Shown here: piece by piece, positions 1 through 8,360 of the stretch
Layout: each line of letters begins with the position of its first letter
How positions within the stretch are numbered: the first letter of the stretch is position 1
Assembly: GCA_023266355.1 (NCBI GenBank)
Contig: JAHFQM010000006.1
Coordinates: forward strand, 186,001 to 250,000
DNA from: Aquabacterium sp.
Lineage (GTDB): Bacteria > Pseudomonadota > Gammaproteobacteria > Burkholderiales > Burkholderiaceae_C
Direction: 5' to 3'
DNA: 64,000 nucleotides
Position numbers and translations under genes: made by a program
The notes under the pieces: model-generated
Database searches by the model: none
Told to the model about the DNA's origin: nothing
Seen by the model: only the letters and a program-made list of their open reading frames with translations

Positions 1-525
1 CGCAATGCCGAAGAGGAGGATGTGGCCCAGCACAGCTGGGAGGTCGCGGTGCTGGCGCATGCGCTGGCCGTCATCAGCCGGGACGTCTTCCAGCAGCCGG
101 TGGACCCCAACGCCGTGGCCGCGCGCGCGCTGTTCCACGATGCCACCGAGGCCATCACGGGCGATTTGCCCACGCCGGTCAAGTACTCGCCGGCCATGCG
201 CCACGCCACGGCCAACCTCGAAGGCGAGGTCTGCCGCGAGATGGTGTCCCTGTTGCCGGCGGCACTGCGGCCGTCGATGTCTGCCGTGATGGACCACGCG
301 CACTGGCCTGCCCATGAGGCAGCGCTGGTCAAGACCGCCGACCGCCTTGCCGCCTGGCTCAAGTGCCAGGCCGAGTTGCGTTTCGGCAACCCCGAGTTCG
401 CGCAGGCCGAGCAGCAGATCCGCCGCAAGCTCGACGAGCACATGACGCCCGAGCTGCGCTACTTCCTCGACACCTTCGCGCCGGCCTTCGCCCTCACGCT
501 CGACTCGCTGATGCAAGGCGAGTGA
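1..525 (+). CDS. yfbR: 5'-deoxynucleotidase YfbR-type HD protein (5' end outside window)
   Basis: The reading frame is open from the first base, so the true start lies upstream. The visible 174 residues match the YfbR family of HD-domain 5'-deoxynucleotidases, which dephosphorylate deoxynucleoside monophosphates in the cytoplasm. The metal-binding motif parts are visible: AQHSW near the start, the FHDATEAITGDLPTPVKY block (the HD pair and the TGDLPTPVK signature), and VKTADRLAAWLKC with the later Asp. Missing residues are roughly the first 20 to 30 of the family's about 200. It converges on putA, with a 37-bp gap. Identification is from remembered family motifs and is firm; the physiological substrate is not shown by the sequence. 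Confidence 0.88.
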   Translation, partial: RNAEEEDVAQHSWEVAVLAHALAVISRDVFQQPVDPNAVAARALFHDATEAITGDLPTPVKYSPAMRHATANLEGEVCREMVSLLPAALRPSMSAVMDHAHWPAHEAALVKTADRLAAWLKCQAELRFGNPEFAQAEQQIRRKLDEHMTPELRYFLDTFAPAFALTLDSLMQGE

Positions 526-562
526 GGCGGGGCAGGGCGCCGGCGTGGGCTCAGGCTCAGCG

Positions 563-3500
563 TCAGTCGCGCTGCGCCGTCATCAGCGCCACGTTGCCGC
601 CCGCCGCGGCCGTGTTCACCGTGACCGTCTGCTCCACGCAGAAGCGCGGCAGGCAGTGTGGGCCGCCTGCCTTCGGGCCGGTGCCGCTGAGGCCCTCGCC
701 ACCGAAAGGCTGCAGGCCCACCACCGCGCCGACCATGTTGCGGTTGACGTAGACATTGCCGGTGCGTGCCCGAGCTGCCAGCGCCTGCGCGCGGCTGTCG
801 ATGCGGGTCTGGATGCCCAGGGTCAGGCCATGGCCCAGGGCGTTGATGTCGTCGATGACCTGGGCCGCGTCGCCACGCCAGCGCAGCACCTGCAGCACCG
901 GGCCGAAGATTTCTTCCTGGACGTCCGCGATGCTGTCCACCTCGAAGGCCAGCGGGGTCTGCACATGCCGCACGGCCAGGTCGTGGGGAGGGCGGTCTGC
1001 CCACAGAGGACGGCCGTGGCGGCGCAGCCGCTCGACCTGGGCGCAGAGCTTGGCATGGGCTTCGGCGTCGATCAGCGGGCCGATGTCGGTGTCGATGCGG
1101 GCCGGATCGCCGACACGCAGCTCCGCCACGGCGCCCGCGATCATCGCCAGGGTGCGCTCGGCGATGTCTTCGTGCAGGCACAGCAGGCGCAGCGCCGAGC
1201 AACGTTGCCCGGCCGAGCGGAAGGCGCTTTGCAGCACGGCGTCGCAGACCTGCTCGGGCAGGGCGCTGGGGTCCACCAGCATGGCGTTGATGCCGCCGGT
1301 TTCCGCGATCAGCGGCACGATGGGGCCGTCTTTGGCCGCCAGCACGCGCTGGATGTGCTTGGCCACGGCCGTGGAGCCTGTGAAGGCCACGCCGGCCACG
1401 CCCGGGTGTGCGACCAAGGCGGCGCCCACCGTTTCGCCAGGCCCGTGCAGCACCTGGAGCACATCGCTGGGCACACCGGCGTCGTGCAGCAAGCCCACGG
1501 CGGCCAGGGCGACGCCAGGTGTTTGCTCGGCCGGCTTGGCCAGCACGGTGTTGCCGGTGACCAGGGCCGCGGCCACCTGGCCCACGAAGATGGCCAGCGG
1601 GAAGTTCCACGGGCTGATGCAGACCCACATGCCGCGCCCATGCAGGCTGAGCGTGTTGGTCTCGCCCGTGACGCCGGGCCAGGGGGCGGGCAAGGCCATG
1701 GGCGCCATCACCCGCTCGGCTTCGGCCGCGTAATAGCGCAGGAAGTCGATGGCCTCGCGCACCTCGGCCACCGCATCCGGCCAGGTCTTGCGGCCTTCAT
1801 CGACCAGCCGCGCGCAGAACTCGGGCAGGCGGTTTTGCAGGGCGTCGGCGGCGTGCCGCAAGGTGCTGGCACGCTGGCTCACCGGGCTGTGGCGCCAGGC
1901 GGGAAAGGCCTGCAGGCTGCGCTGGGCGGCCCGGGCGATGTGCGCGACGACGGCATCGGCCGGCACCTCGTCCACCTGCGGCAGGGCCAGCGCACGGTGA
2001 GCTTGCAGCGAGCGCAGCAAGCGCTCACGCTCGTGCTGCACGCTGAGGTCCAGCCCGATGCTGTTGGGGCGCGACGGGCCGAACAGATCGCGCGGCAGCG
2101 GCAAGCCCGAGGCCGGTTGCAGCTGCAGCGGTGAGCGCAGCAGCTCGTTCACACCGCAAGCCGGGTCGGCCAGCTGGTGCACGAAGGAGGAGTTGGCGCC
2201 GTTTTCCAGCAGGCGGCGCACCAGGTAGGCCAGCAGGTCGCGGTGCGGGCCCACCGGGGCGTACACGCGGCAACCGATCAGCGGTTCGCGCAGCACCTCG
2301 CGGTACACGCCTTCGCCCATGCCGTGCAGGCGTTGCAGCTCGAAGCGGGCTTCGTGGCGCTGCGCCATCTGCAACAGGGCGGCGATGGTGCCGGCGTTGT
2401 GCGTGGCGAACTGCGGGTAGAGCGCATCCGGTGCGGCCAGCATGGCGCGGGCGCAGGCCAGGTAGGCGATGTCGGTGTGTGGCTTGTGCGTGAACACGGG
2501 GTAGTGCGCCAGGCCCGCTTCCTGGGCGCGTTTGATTTCGGCGTCCCAGTAAGCGCCCTTGACCAGCCGGCACATCAGCTTGACGCCATGGCGGCGCGCC
2601 AGCGCGATGACGTGCTCGACCAGCGCCAGCGAGCGCGTCTGGTAAGCCTGCAGGGCCAGGCCGAAGCCTTGCCACTGCGGCTGTTCGGCGGCGATGCGCG
2701 CGATCACTGCGTCGGCCACGTCCAGCGACAGCTCCAGGCGGTCCACCTCTTCGGCGTCCAGCGTGAGGTTGAGGTCGGCCTGGGCGGCGCGTTCGCACAG
2801 CGTCCAGACGCGTGGCACCAGCTCGGCCAGGACGCGCTCTCGCTGCGCATCTTCGCAACGCGGGTGCAGGGCGCTGAGCTTGATCGACAGGCCATCGGCC
2901 AGGGCCGGTGTGTGGGCCTCGCGCTGGCTGGCGGCGATGGCGTCCAGGGCGTGCGCGTAGCTGGCCAGGTAGCGTTGGGCGTCCTCCTCGGTGCGGGCAC
3001 CCTCGCCGAGCATGTCGAAGCTGAAGCGCACATGGGGCTGGGCGCGGTGGGTGCGCGCCGACTGCGCCAGGGCGTGCGCGATGCTTTCGCCCAGCACGAA
3101 CTGCTGGCCCAGCAGCTGCACGGCGCGCACGGTGGCGGTGACCACGGCGCGGGCGCCCAGGCGTGCCGCGAGGCCCGTGCTGCCATCGGCATCTGGCAAG
3201 AACTTCTTGGACAGCGCCACCGCAGCGTGCGACAGCCGCCCCAGGGCCGTGTCGCTGTGACCTGTGGCGCCTGCGAAATCGGCGCGGCCCAGCTGGTCGG
3301 CGGTCAGGGCGATGGCGGTGTCGGCGTCCGGCACGCGCAGCAGGGCCTCGGCCAGGCGCATCAGGGCCAGGCCTTCCTGGCTGGAGATGGGGAACTCCCG
3401 CAGCAGCGATTCCAGGGCCCAGAACGGTGCGGGATGCGCGCGCGCCGCCTCGATCCAGGGCCGGGCCACGGCGGCGGCGGCCTGCCAGTCGAGGGCACCC

Positions 3501-3565
3501 TCCAGGCTGTGCAGGTGCTGGCGCAGCACCTCGGCTTCGGCGCGGTCAGGCGGGGGCAGGCGCAT
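563..3565 (-). CDS. putA: Bifunctional proline dehydrogenase / P5C dehydrogenase PutA
   Basis: This 1000-residue protein oxidises proline to glutamate in two steps at the inner membrane face. The N-terminal half holds the FAD-dependent proline dehydrogenase barrel (RLVKGAYWDAEIKRAQ near residues 330-350). The C-terminal half is an aldehyde dehydrogenase fold with the NAD-site FTGSTAVAKHI and the catalytic cysteine in GQRCSALR. At 1000 residues it is a short PutA. The ribbon-helix-helix DNA-binding domain found at the N-terminus of the about 1320-residue E. coli protein is absent, so it is unlikely to repress its own gene. It follows ornithine cyclodeaminase and arginase on the same strand (41-bp gap after arginase), so it would complete arginine to glutamate catabolism. 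Confidence 0.95.
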   Translation of the reverse strand: MRLPPPDRAEAEVLRQHLHSLEGALDWQAAAAVARPWIEAARAHPAPFWALESLLREFPISSQEGLALMRLAEALLRVPDADTAIALTADQLGRADFAGATGHSDTALGRLSHAAVALSKKFLPDADGSTGLAARLGARAVVTATVRAVQLLGQQFVLGESIAHALAQSARTHRAQPHVRFSFDMLGEGARTEEDAQRYLASYAHALDAIAASQREAHTPALADGLSIKLSALHPRCEDAQRERVLAELVPRVWTLCERAAQADLNLTLDAEEVDRLELSLDVADAVIARIAAEQPQWQGFGLALQAYQTRSLALVEHVIALARRHGVKLMCRLVKGAYWDAEIKRAQEAGLAHYPVFTHKPHTDIAYLACARAMLAAPDALYPQFATHNAGTIAALLQMAQRHEARFELQRLHGMGEGVYREVLREPLIGCRVYAPVGPHRDLLAYLVRRLLENGANSSFVHQLADPACGVNELLRSPLQLQPASGLPLPRDLFGPSRPNSIGLDLSVQHERERLLRSLQAHRALALPQVDEVPADAVVAHIARAAQRSLQAFPAWRHSPVSQRASTLRHAADALQNRLPEFCARLVDEGRKTWPDAVAEVREAIDFLRYYAAEAERVMAPMALPAPWPGVTGETNTLSLHGRGMWVCISPWNFPLAIFVGQVAAALVTGNTVLAKPAEQTPGVALAAVGLLHDAGVPSDVLQVLHGPGETVGAALVAHPGVAGVAFTGSTAVAKHIQRVLAAKDGPIVPLIAETGGINAMLVDPSALPEQVCDAVLQSAFRSAGQRCSALRLLCLHEDIAERTLAMIAGAVAELRVGDPARIDTDIGPLIDAEAHAKLCAQVERLRRHGRPLWADRPPHDLAVRHVQTPLAFEVDSIADVQEEIFGPVLQVLRWRGDAAQVIDDINALGHGLTLGIQTRIDSRAQALAARARTGNVYVNRNMVGAVVGLQPFGGEGLSGTGPKAGGPHCLPRFCVEQTVTVNTAAAGGNVALMTAQRD

Positions 3566-3606
3566 GGTGGGGTCCTCCTGGCGGCTGGGTGGCGTGGTGT
3601 GGGCGC

Positions 3607-4560
3607 TCAGCCCTGTGGCTCAGGACGGCGCATCAAGGTGCTCTTGCCGAACAGGCTCTGGATCAGGTCCACGGCCAGCTCGGCGGTCTGGTTGCGCACA
3701 TCGAGCGCGGGGTTGAGTTCGACCACATCGAGCGAGCCCAGCCGGCCGGTGTCCGCGATCATTTCCATGCACAGCTGGGCCTCGCGGTAGGTCGGGCCAC
3801 CGCGCACCGTCGTGCCCACGCCGGGGGCGATGTCGGGGTCGAGGAAATCGACGTCCAGGCTGACGTGCAGGTGGGTGCGCTCGTCCAAGCCCAGCAGAGC
3901 CTGCGCCATGGTGTGCCGCATGCCGTTTTCGTCGATGAAGCGCATGTCGAAAACCTCGATGCCGAGTTCGTGGACGAAGCGCTTTTCACCCGCGTCCACG
4001 CTGCGGATGCCGATCTGGCGGATGTCTTGCGGCGACAGGGCCGGGCTGTGGCCGCCGATGCCGGTCAGCTCGGTGGGACCATGGCCGCACAGGCAGGCCA
4101 CGGGCATGCCGTGCAGGTTGCCCGAGGGCGTCAGCGTGGCGGTGTTGAGGTCGGCGTGGGCGTCCAGCCAGAGCACGCGCAGGCGCCGTCCGGTGTCGCG
4201 GCAATGGCGCGCCACCGCGCTGATGCTGCCCATGGCCAGGCTGTGGTCGCCGCCAAGCATCAGCGGCAGCCGCCCTGCGCGGAGCTCGGCCAGGGTGGCT
4301 TCGTGCAGCAACTGGTTCCAGCGCGCCACTTCCGCCAGGTGCCGGAAGCCGCCCACGGCGGGCTGCTCGGGGTTGTCGGGGCCGTGGAGGTCACCGCAGT
4401 CGCGCACGTCGATGCCGAAATCGGCCACCGCCTGGACGATGCCCGCCACGCGCAAGGCGCTTGGCCCCATGCGTGCGCCGATGCGGCCGGCACCGACGTC
4501 GGTGGGGGCGCCGATCAGGCTGACGGAGAGGGGGGGGCTCATGGGGCTTTGGGGGCTCAT
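3607..4560 (-). CDS. rocF: Arginase
   Basis: A 317-residue arginase/agmatinase-superfamily enzyme, which splits L-arginine into ornithine and urea. The binuclear manganese ligands are visible in order: GGDHS, the DAHAD block within RVLWLDAHADLNT, and SLDVDFLDP. The substrate loop GNLHGMP fits arginase rather than agmatinase or formiminoglutamase. The start at 4560 overlaps the upstream cyclodeaminase stop as ATGA, implying translational coupling; a second in-frame ATG lies at 4542. The gene-order logic (ornithine cyclodeaminase upstream, putA downstream) supports a catabolic role. The gene symbol follows Bacillus usage. Confidence 0.93.
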   Translation of the reverse strand: MSPQSPMSPPLSVSLIGAPTDVGAGRIGARMGPSALRVAGIVQAVADFGIDVRDCGDLHGPDNPEQPAVGGFRHLAEVARWNQLLHEATLAELRAGRLPLMLGGDHSLAMGSISAVARHCRDTGRRLRVLWLDAHADLNTATLTPSGNLHGMPVACLCGHGPTELTGIGGHSPALSPQDIRQIGIRSVDAGEKRFVHELGIEVFDMRFIDENGMRHTMAQALLGLDERTHLHVSLDVDFLDPDIAPGVGTTVRGGPTYREAQLCMEMIADTGRLGSLDVVELNPALDVRNQTAELAVDLIQSLFGKSTLMRRPEPQG

Positions 4561-5612
4561 GCGGCTTGCACTCGGGCGATGGCGGGCACGCTCAACAGCG
4601 CGAACAGGTCCTTCGGGTCGTCCAGCTCGGGCATCAGCGCCAGCGTGCGCAGCAGGCCCAGCTGCTGGGCGCAGTCTCGCATGAAGCGCAGGGCGGAGAA
4701 GTCCTCCAGCGCGAAGCCGACGGAGTCGAACACCGTGACCTGGTCGCAATGGCTGCGGCCAGGGGCCTGGCCCGTCAGCACCTGCCACAGCTCGGTCACG
4801 GGGAAGTCGGGCGGCATCTGCTGGACCTCGCCCTCGACGCGGGTTTGCGGCGCGTACTCGACGAACACATCGGCTGCCAGCAACACCTCGGGCGCCAGTT
4901 CCGTCTTGCCAGGGCAATCGCCGCCCACGGCATTGAGGTGCATGCCTGGGCGCAGCATGTCGGCCGTCACGATGGTGGCGTTGGCCTTGTCGGCCGTGAT
5001 CGTGGTGACGATGTCGGCGCCCCGCAGGGCGTCTGCCGCGCTGTGGCAGGCCTGCACGCTCAAGCCCGTGTCGGCCAGGTTGCGCGCCAGTTTGGCCGTG
5101 GCCTGGGCGTCCACATCGAACAAGCGCAGGGTGTGCACGCCCAGCAGGTGGTGGAAAGCCAGGGCCTGGAACTCGCTTTGCGCGCCATTGCCGATCAGCG
5201 CCATCACGCGGCTGTCGGGGCGGGCGAGGGCACGCGCGGCCACGGCCGACACCGCAGCGGTGCGCAAGGCCGTGGTCAGGGTCAGTTCGCTGAGCAGCTC
5301 GGGCACGCCCGTGGCCACATCGGCCAGCACGCCAAAGGCCATCACGGTGGGCAGGCCCAGGCGGTGGTTGCCGGGGTGGCCGTTGACGTATTTGAAGCTG
5401 TAGGCCTGGCCGTCGGAAATCGGCATCAGCTCGATGACGCCGCCGGCCGAATGGTGGGCCACGCGGGCCGATTTGTCGAAGGCTGGCCAGCGGCGGAAAT
5501 CGGCCTCGATGGCATCGGCCATGCCGCGCAGGCAATGCGCCAGCCCCAGCCGCTGGACGATGTGGGCGGCGTCGGCCGCGCCGAGGTAGTGCGTGACGAT
5601 GGCGTGTCCCAT
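4557..5612 (-). CDS. ocd: Ornithine cyclodeaminase
   Basis: A 351-residue member of the ornithine cyclodeaminase/mu-crystallin family, which converts ornithine to proline and ammonia with NAD. Visible motifs are FKYVNGHPGNHRLGLPTVMAF (substrate pocket), a Rossmann segment MALIGNGAQSEFQALAF, and LNAVGGDCPGKTEL with the conserved aspartate. An AGGAGC ribosome-binding site precedes the ATG at 5612. It is the first gene of the ocd-arginase-putA operon. The neighbouring arginase makes its substrate and PutA uses its product, so the assignment does not rest on homology alone. A divergent Lrp/AsnC regulator begins 122 bp away. Confidence 0.93.
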   Translation of the reverse strand: MGHAIVTHYLGAADAAHIVQRLGLAHCLRGMADAIEADFRRWPAFDKSARVAHHSAGGVIELMPISDGQAYSFKYVNGHPGNHRLGLPTVMAFGVLADVATGVPELLSELTLTTALRTAAVSAVAARALARPDSRVMALIGNGAQSEFQALAFHHLLGVHTLRLFDVDAQATAKLARNLADTGLSVQACHSAADALRGADIVTTITADKANATIVTADMLRPGMHLNAVGGDCPGKTELAPEVLLAADVFVEYAPQTRVEGEVQQMPPDFPVTELWQVLTGQAPGRSHCDQVTVFDSVGFALEDFSALRFMRDCAQQLGLLRTLALMPELDDPKDLFALLSVPAIARVQAA

Positions 5613-5698
5613 GGCCGTGCTCCTGCAGATGAGCACCAGTGTGGCCGGCCCGCGCGTCAATGACAATCGCCAGGAATGTGCGTTTTGGGTGGCTCTCT

Positions 5699-5711
5699 TG
5701 CCAAAATGGCA
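5699..5711. promoter_or_regulatory. Palindrome in the ocd / Lrp-type regulator intergenic region
   Basis: TGCCA-AAA-TGGCA is a perfect 13-bp dyad 24 bp before the regulator start and 87 bp before ocd. Lrp/AsnC proteins bind AT-centred dyads in divergent promoters, so this is a plausible operator. That role is inferred from position only. Confidence 0.4.
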
Positions 5712-5734
5712 GGCCACAGTGTCAAATCGCCAAC

Positions 5735-6160
5735 ATGGATGGCACCGACCAGCAACTGCTCGCCCTGTTGAGGCAAGACGCCCGCATGACCGTGGCCACC
5801 TTGGCGCACAAGCTCGGGGTGTCGCGCGGCACGGTCACCAACCGCATCCGCAAGCTGGAGGATGCCGGCGTGATCGTGGGCTACACCGTGCGTTTGCGGC
5901 CCGATGCCAGCCCGGACGAGATCACCGCCTGGATGAGCATCGCCGTCGAGGGCAACGAGGCCCGTGCGGTGATTGCCAACCTGCTGGGCGAACCGGGCGT
6001 CGCCCGCCTGAGCGACACCAACGGCCGCTGGGACCTGCTGGCCGAGCTGCGGGCCGAGAACCTGGCCGGTCTGTCCAAGGTGATGGAACGTGTGCGCCTC
6101 ATCCGCGGCATCAGCCACACCGAGACCAGCATCCACCTCGAAACCTACCGGCTGCCTTGA
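5735..6160 (+). CDS. Lrp/AsnC family transcriptional regulator
   Basis: A 141-residue regulator with the family layout. An N-terminal winged helix (LLALLRQDARMTVATLAHKLGVSRGTVTNRIRKLEDAGVI) is followed by a C-terminal RAM ligand domain ending in ISHTETSIHLETYRL. The start chosen is the ATG at 5735 (MDGTDQQ); upstream in-frame residues in the open frame do not resemble the family. It is transcribed away from ocd, and divergent Lrp-type genes commonly control the adjacent amino acid catabolic operon, here in response to arginine, ornithine or proline. The effector is not determinable from the sequence. Confidence 0.88.
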   Translation: MDGTDQQLLALLRQDARMTVATLAHKLGVSRGTVTNRIRKLEDAGVIVGYTVRLRPDASPDEITAWMSIAVEGNEARAVIANLLGEPGVARLSDTNGRWDLLAELRAENLAGLSKVMERVRLIRGISHTETSIHLETYRLP

Positions 6161-6192
6161 GGCACCAGGCCCACCAGGCCCGCCAAGCGCGT

Positions 6193-6534
6193 TCAGCGGC
6201 CAGCGTGCTGCGTGGCTTGCTCACCCTTGACGCGGGCCACCTCCTGGGCGAAAGCCGGGCCGTTGCGCAGGCGCTGGTACTCGGCGAAGGCGGCTTGGTA
6301 CTCGCGCGTTTCCATGCCGTATTGCTGGGCTTCGACGTAGCGGTCCACGCCGGCACGCTGCCACAGGTGCAGGTCGGCGATGACTTCGGCGCGGCTGAGC
6401 TGCGAGGCGGTCGGCTTGGGCAGGTCGAATTCCTCGGCATGGGCCTGGGGCAGGGCGGCGGCCAGCAGCAAGGAAGCGGTCAGGGCCAGGGTGGCGCTGA
6501 GGGACTTGGCTTGGGCGGTGCGGTTCGAGTTCAT
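6193..6534 (-). CDS. DUF4148 family secreted protein
   Basis: A 113-residue protein with a clear Sec signal peptide (hydrophobic stretch LALTASLLLAAALPQAHA, cleavage after AHA). It has the DUF4148 pattern in the mature part (SRAEVIADLHLWQRAGVDRY, then tandem Tyr/Gln-rich helices). The family is abundant in Burkholderiales and its function is unknown; the protein is expected in the periplasm. It converges on the Lrp-type regulator, with a 32-bp gap. Confidence 0.8.
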   Translation of the reverse strand: MNSNRTAQAKSLSATLALTASLLLAAALPQAHAEEFDLPKPTASQLSRAEVIADLHLWQRAGVDRYVEAQQYGMETREYQAAFAEYQRLRNGPAFAQEVARVKGEQATQHAGR

Positions 6535-6802
6535 GGTGCGATCCTTTCGTGGAGTCTGGGAACGAGGGCCGGGTTTGCCCTTGGTTCACAGTGTGGTGAT
6601 CGCGCTTCAATCATGCAAATTGATTGAAATGATGCGATTCATGCTTGGTGTCGATGGTGTGGCGTCGCCCAGAAAGCGGTCGCAATCCACGCCGAAGGCC
6701 GGAATGTGCGTGCGTGTGCGCAAACGCGGCAGAAAAGCGCCCTCGGCAGCGCTTGCGCTGGCTAGGATGCCATCAGGTTGTTCGCCTTGTGCGCCAACCC
6801 AG

Positions 6803-7020
6803 CCCACGCGGCGGTTGCACGCGAGTGCACCATGCGCCCATCACCCCATGCCATCTGGACGTGGGGTCAGGCCTCTCAGGCAGTGGATCCAACACAGGTC
6901 CCTGTCGCCTGGCTTCGGCCAGGTCAGGCTGAACTGAGATGGGCGCCTGCCGCGCGGGCTCGGCCCGATCCGTCGGGCGACTTCCCCAGGCTCCGGTCTC
7001 ACGGCCGGGGCCTTTCTTTT
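6803..7020 (+). ncRNA. Candidate structured RNA ending in an intrinsic terminator
   Basis: No ORF in 6535-7178 looks real, yet the stretch is dense with perfect or near-perfect helices. The outer stem pairs 6803-6814 with 6947-6958 (11 of 12 pairs, one of them G-U). Inside it are TGCAC-GCGA-GTGCA, a 9-bp stem 6834-6842/6938-6946, ACCCCA/TGGGGT (6843-6848/6862-6867), CCTGGC-TTCG-GCCAGG (6908-6923) and GCCCGA-TCCG-TCGGGC (6963-6978). A terminator follows at 6988-7020. I cannot match it to a family: it lacks the tmRNA, RNase P and SRP signatures I know, and 6S RNA is possible but unproven. It could instead be a leader of cho, which starts 159 bp beyond the terminator. Confidence 0.45.
6988..7020 (+). 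terminator. Rho-independent terminator of the candidate RNA
   Basis: AGGCTCCGG (6988-6996) pairs with CCGGGGCCT (7005-7013), a 9-bp stem with one G-U pair, followed by TTCTTTT. Its orientation is plus, with no plus-strand CDS in front of it since 6160. Confidence 0.7.
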
Positions 7021-7178
7021 GCGTGCAACGACCGCGGTGGCGGTGTGGCACGTGCTTGACGCTGGATTGACGCGTTTGGACCGATGCTCCAGGGCGCTGC
7101 TGCCGGTCAAAGCGGTGCACGCCCTCGTAAACTGATGGCATCTCTTGTCCATCAGGCACCCTGGCCGCCATTGCCACC

Positions 7179-8015
7179 GTGGGTCAACCCGCTCCTCACA
7201 CCTACCCCGAGCACCTGAGGCCTTGCCTGGCCGACCTGCCCGCAGCGCCGGGCGTGTACACCTTTCATGGCGCGTCCGGCGGCTTGCCGCTGTACATCGG
7301 CAAGAGCGTGAACATCCGTGCCCGCGTGATGAGCCATTTCAATGCGCCCGACGAGGCCGCGATGCTGCGCCAGACGGTGCGCGTCAGCTGCGAGCGCACG
7401 GCCGGCGAGATCGGGGCTTTGCTGCTGGAGTCGGCCCGGATCAAGGCCGAGCACCCCCTGTTCAACCAGCGCCTGCGGCGGTCGAGGCAGCTGTGGTCGC
7501 TGCGCTTTGCCGCCGAGCGCCCGGACATCGTGCCCGCACGGGAGGCCGATGTCAGCGCCGCCGCCGAGGCGGGCCCGCTCTACGGCCTGTTTGGCAGCCC
7601 CCGCGCGGCCCAGGAGCACCTGCGCCAGCTGGCCGATGCGCATGGCTTGTGCGGCGGCCTGCTGGGCCTGGAGCGGTTGAGCTCAGGACGGCCCTGCTTT
7701 CGGTACCAAATCAGGCGTTGCCTGGGCGCCTGCTGTGGCGCTGAGCCTGCGCAGGCCCACCACGCGCGACTCATGGACGCTCTGGCGGCGCACCGTGTGG
7801 CCATCTGGCCGCACGAGGGGGCCGTGGCGGTGCTGGAGCGCGACGGCGAACGGCAAGACATCCACGTCGTGCGCAACTGGTGTCACCTGGGCACCGTGGG
7901 CACGCTGGCGGCGGCACGCCAGTTGAAGCACGTGAGCGCCACTTTCGATGCCGACAGTTACCACATCCTCAGCAAAGCCTTGCTCACGGGGGCGGCGGAG
8001 ACGGTGGCACTGTGA
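7179..8015 (+). CDS. cho: Cho-type excinuclease (UvrC N-terminal homologue)
   Basis: A 278-residue GIY-YIG endonuclease homologous to the N-terminal half of UvrC. The motif appears as GVYTFHGASGGLPLYIGKS, with the downstream ARVMSHF and TAGEIGALLLESARIKAEHPLFN blocks. The second conserved region LFGSPRAAQEHLRQLADAHGLC and the cysteine cluster RRCLGACCG match Cho. The UvrB-binding and C-terminal nuclease domains of UvrC are absent, as expected for Cho. It would make the 3' incision at bulky lesions with UvrAB. The start is a GTG at 7179; no strong ribosome-binding site is visible, so it is uncertain. Confidence 0.85.
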   Translation: MGQPAPHTYPEHLRPCLADLPAAPGVYTFHGASGGLPLYIGKSVNIRARVMSHFNAPDEAAMLRQTVRVSCERTAGEIGALLLESARIKAEHPLFNQRLRRSRQLWSLRFAAERPDIVPAREADVSAAAEAGPLYGLFGSPRAAQEHLRQLADAHGLCGGLLGLERLSSGRPCFRYQIRRCLGACCGAEPAQAHHARLMDALAAHRVAIWPHEGAVAVLERDGERQDIHVVRNWCHLGTVGTLAAARQLKHVSATFDADSYHILSKALLTGAAETVAL

Positions 8016-8060
8016 TCGTGACGCTTTGATCGCGACCCTGTGAGGGCGGTGCCACAAAGC

Positions 8061-8084
8061 AAAAAGCCACCCGAAGGTGGCTTT
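8061..8084 (-). terminator. Terminator downstream of tRNA-Asn
   Basis: AAAGCCACC and GGTGGCTTT form a perfect 9-bp stem (8063-8071/8076-8084) with a TTCG loop on the minus strand and a T-run beyond. It also lies just after the end of cho on the plus strand and may serve both. Confidence 0.75.
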
Positions 8085-8093
8085 CGCTGAATT

Positions 8094-8169
8094 TGGCTCC
8101 TCGACCTGGGCTCGAACCAGGGACCTACGGATTAACAGTCCGGCGCTCTACCGACTGAGCTATCGAGGA
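8094..8169 (-). tRNA. tRNA-Asn (GUU)
   Basis: The minus strand folds into a full 76-nt cloverleaf. The acceptor TCCTCGA pairs with TCGAGGA, followed by a discriminator G and an encoded CCA. The anticodon loop CTGTTAA gives anticodon GTT. The T-arm contains GGTTCGAGCC. The roughly 190 bp between it and the TonB receptor stop (8170-8360) show nothing recognisable. Confidence 0.97.
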
Positions 8170-8360
8170 ATATGTCGGTTTGATTGTTGCTGACTTTGCT
8201 GTTGCTTCGTCGTCATCAACCAAGACCTCAACTATAGCATCTTTTTTCGTGACGGATCAAGTCAGCGGCCATTTTGTGCCTCGCGCAACAGCTTGTAGGC
8301 ACTCTGCAACAGGGCCGGCGCCCACAGGTGTCCGCGGTGCCAGCCCAGTGGCCTGCGCGA

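Noticed and set aside
2177..3790. Long plus-strand ORF (537 codons) opposite putA
   Set aside because: It is an antisense shadow of a clear PutA gene in GC-rich DNA; the translation is low-complexity His/Gly/Gln with no domain.
6803..7020. tmRNA, RNase P RNA or SRP RNA
   Set aside because: None of the invariant blocks of these RNAs that I know is present on either strand; 6S RNA is left open but unproven.
7683..8057. Minus-strand ORF between cho and tRNA-Asn
   Set aside because: Mostly antisense to cho, no ribosome-binding site, no family features.
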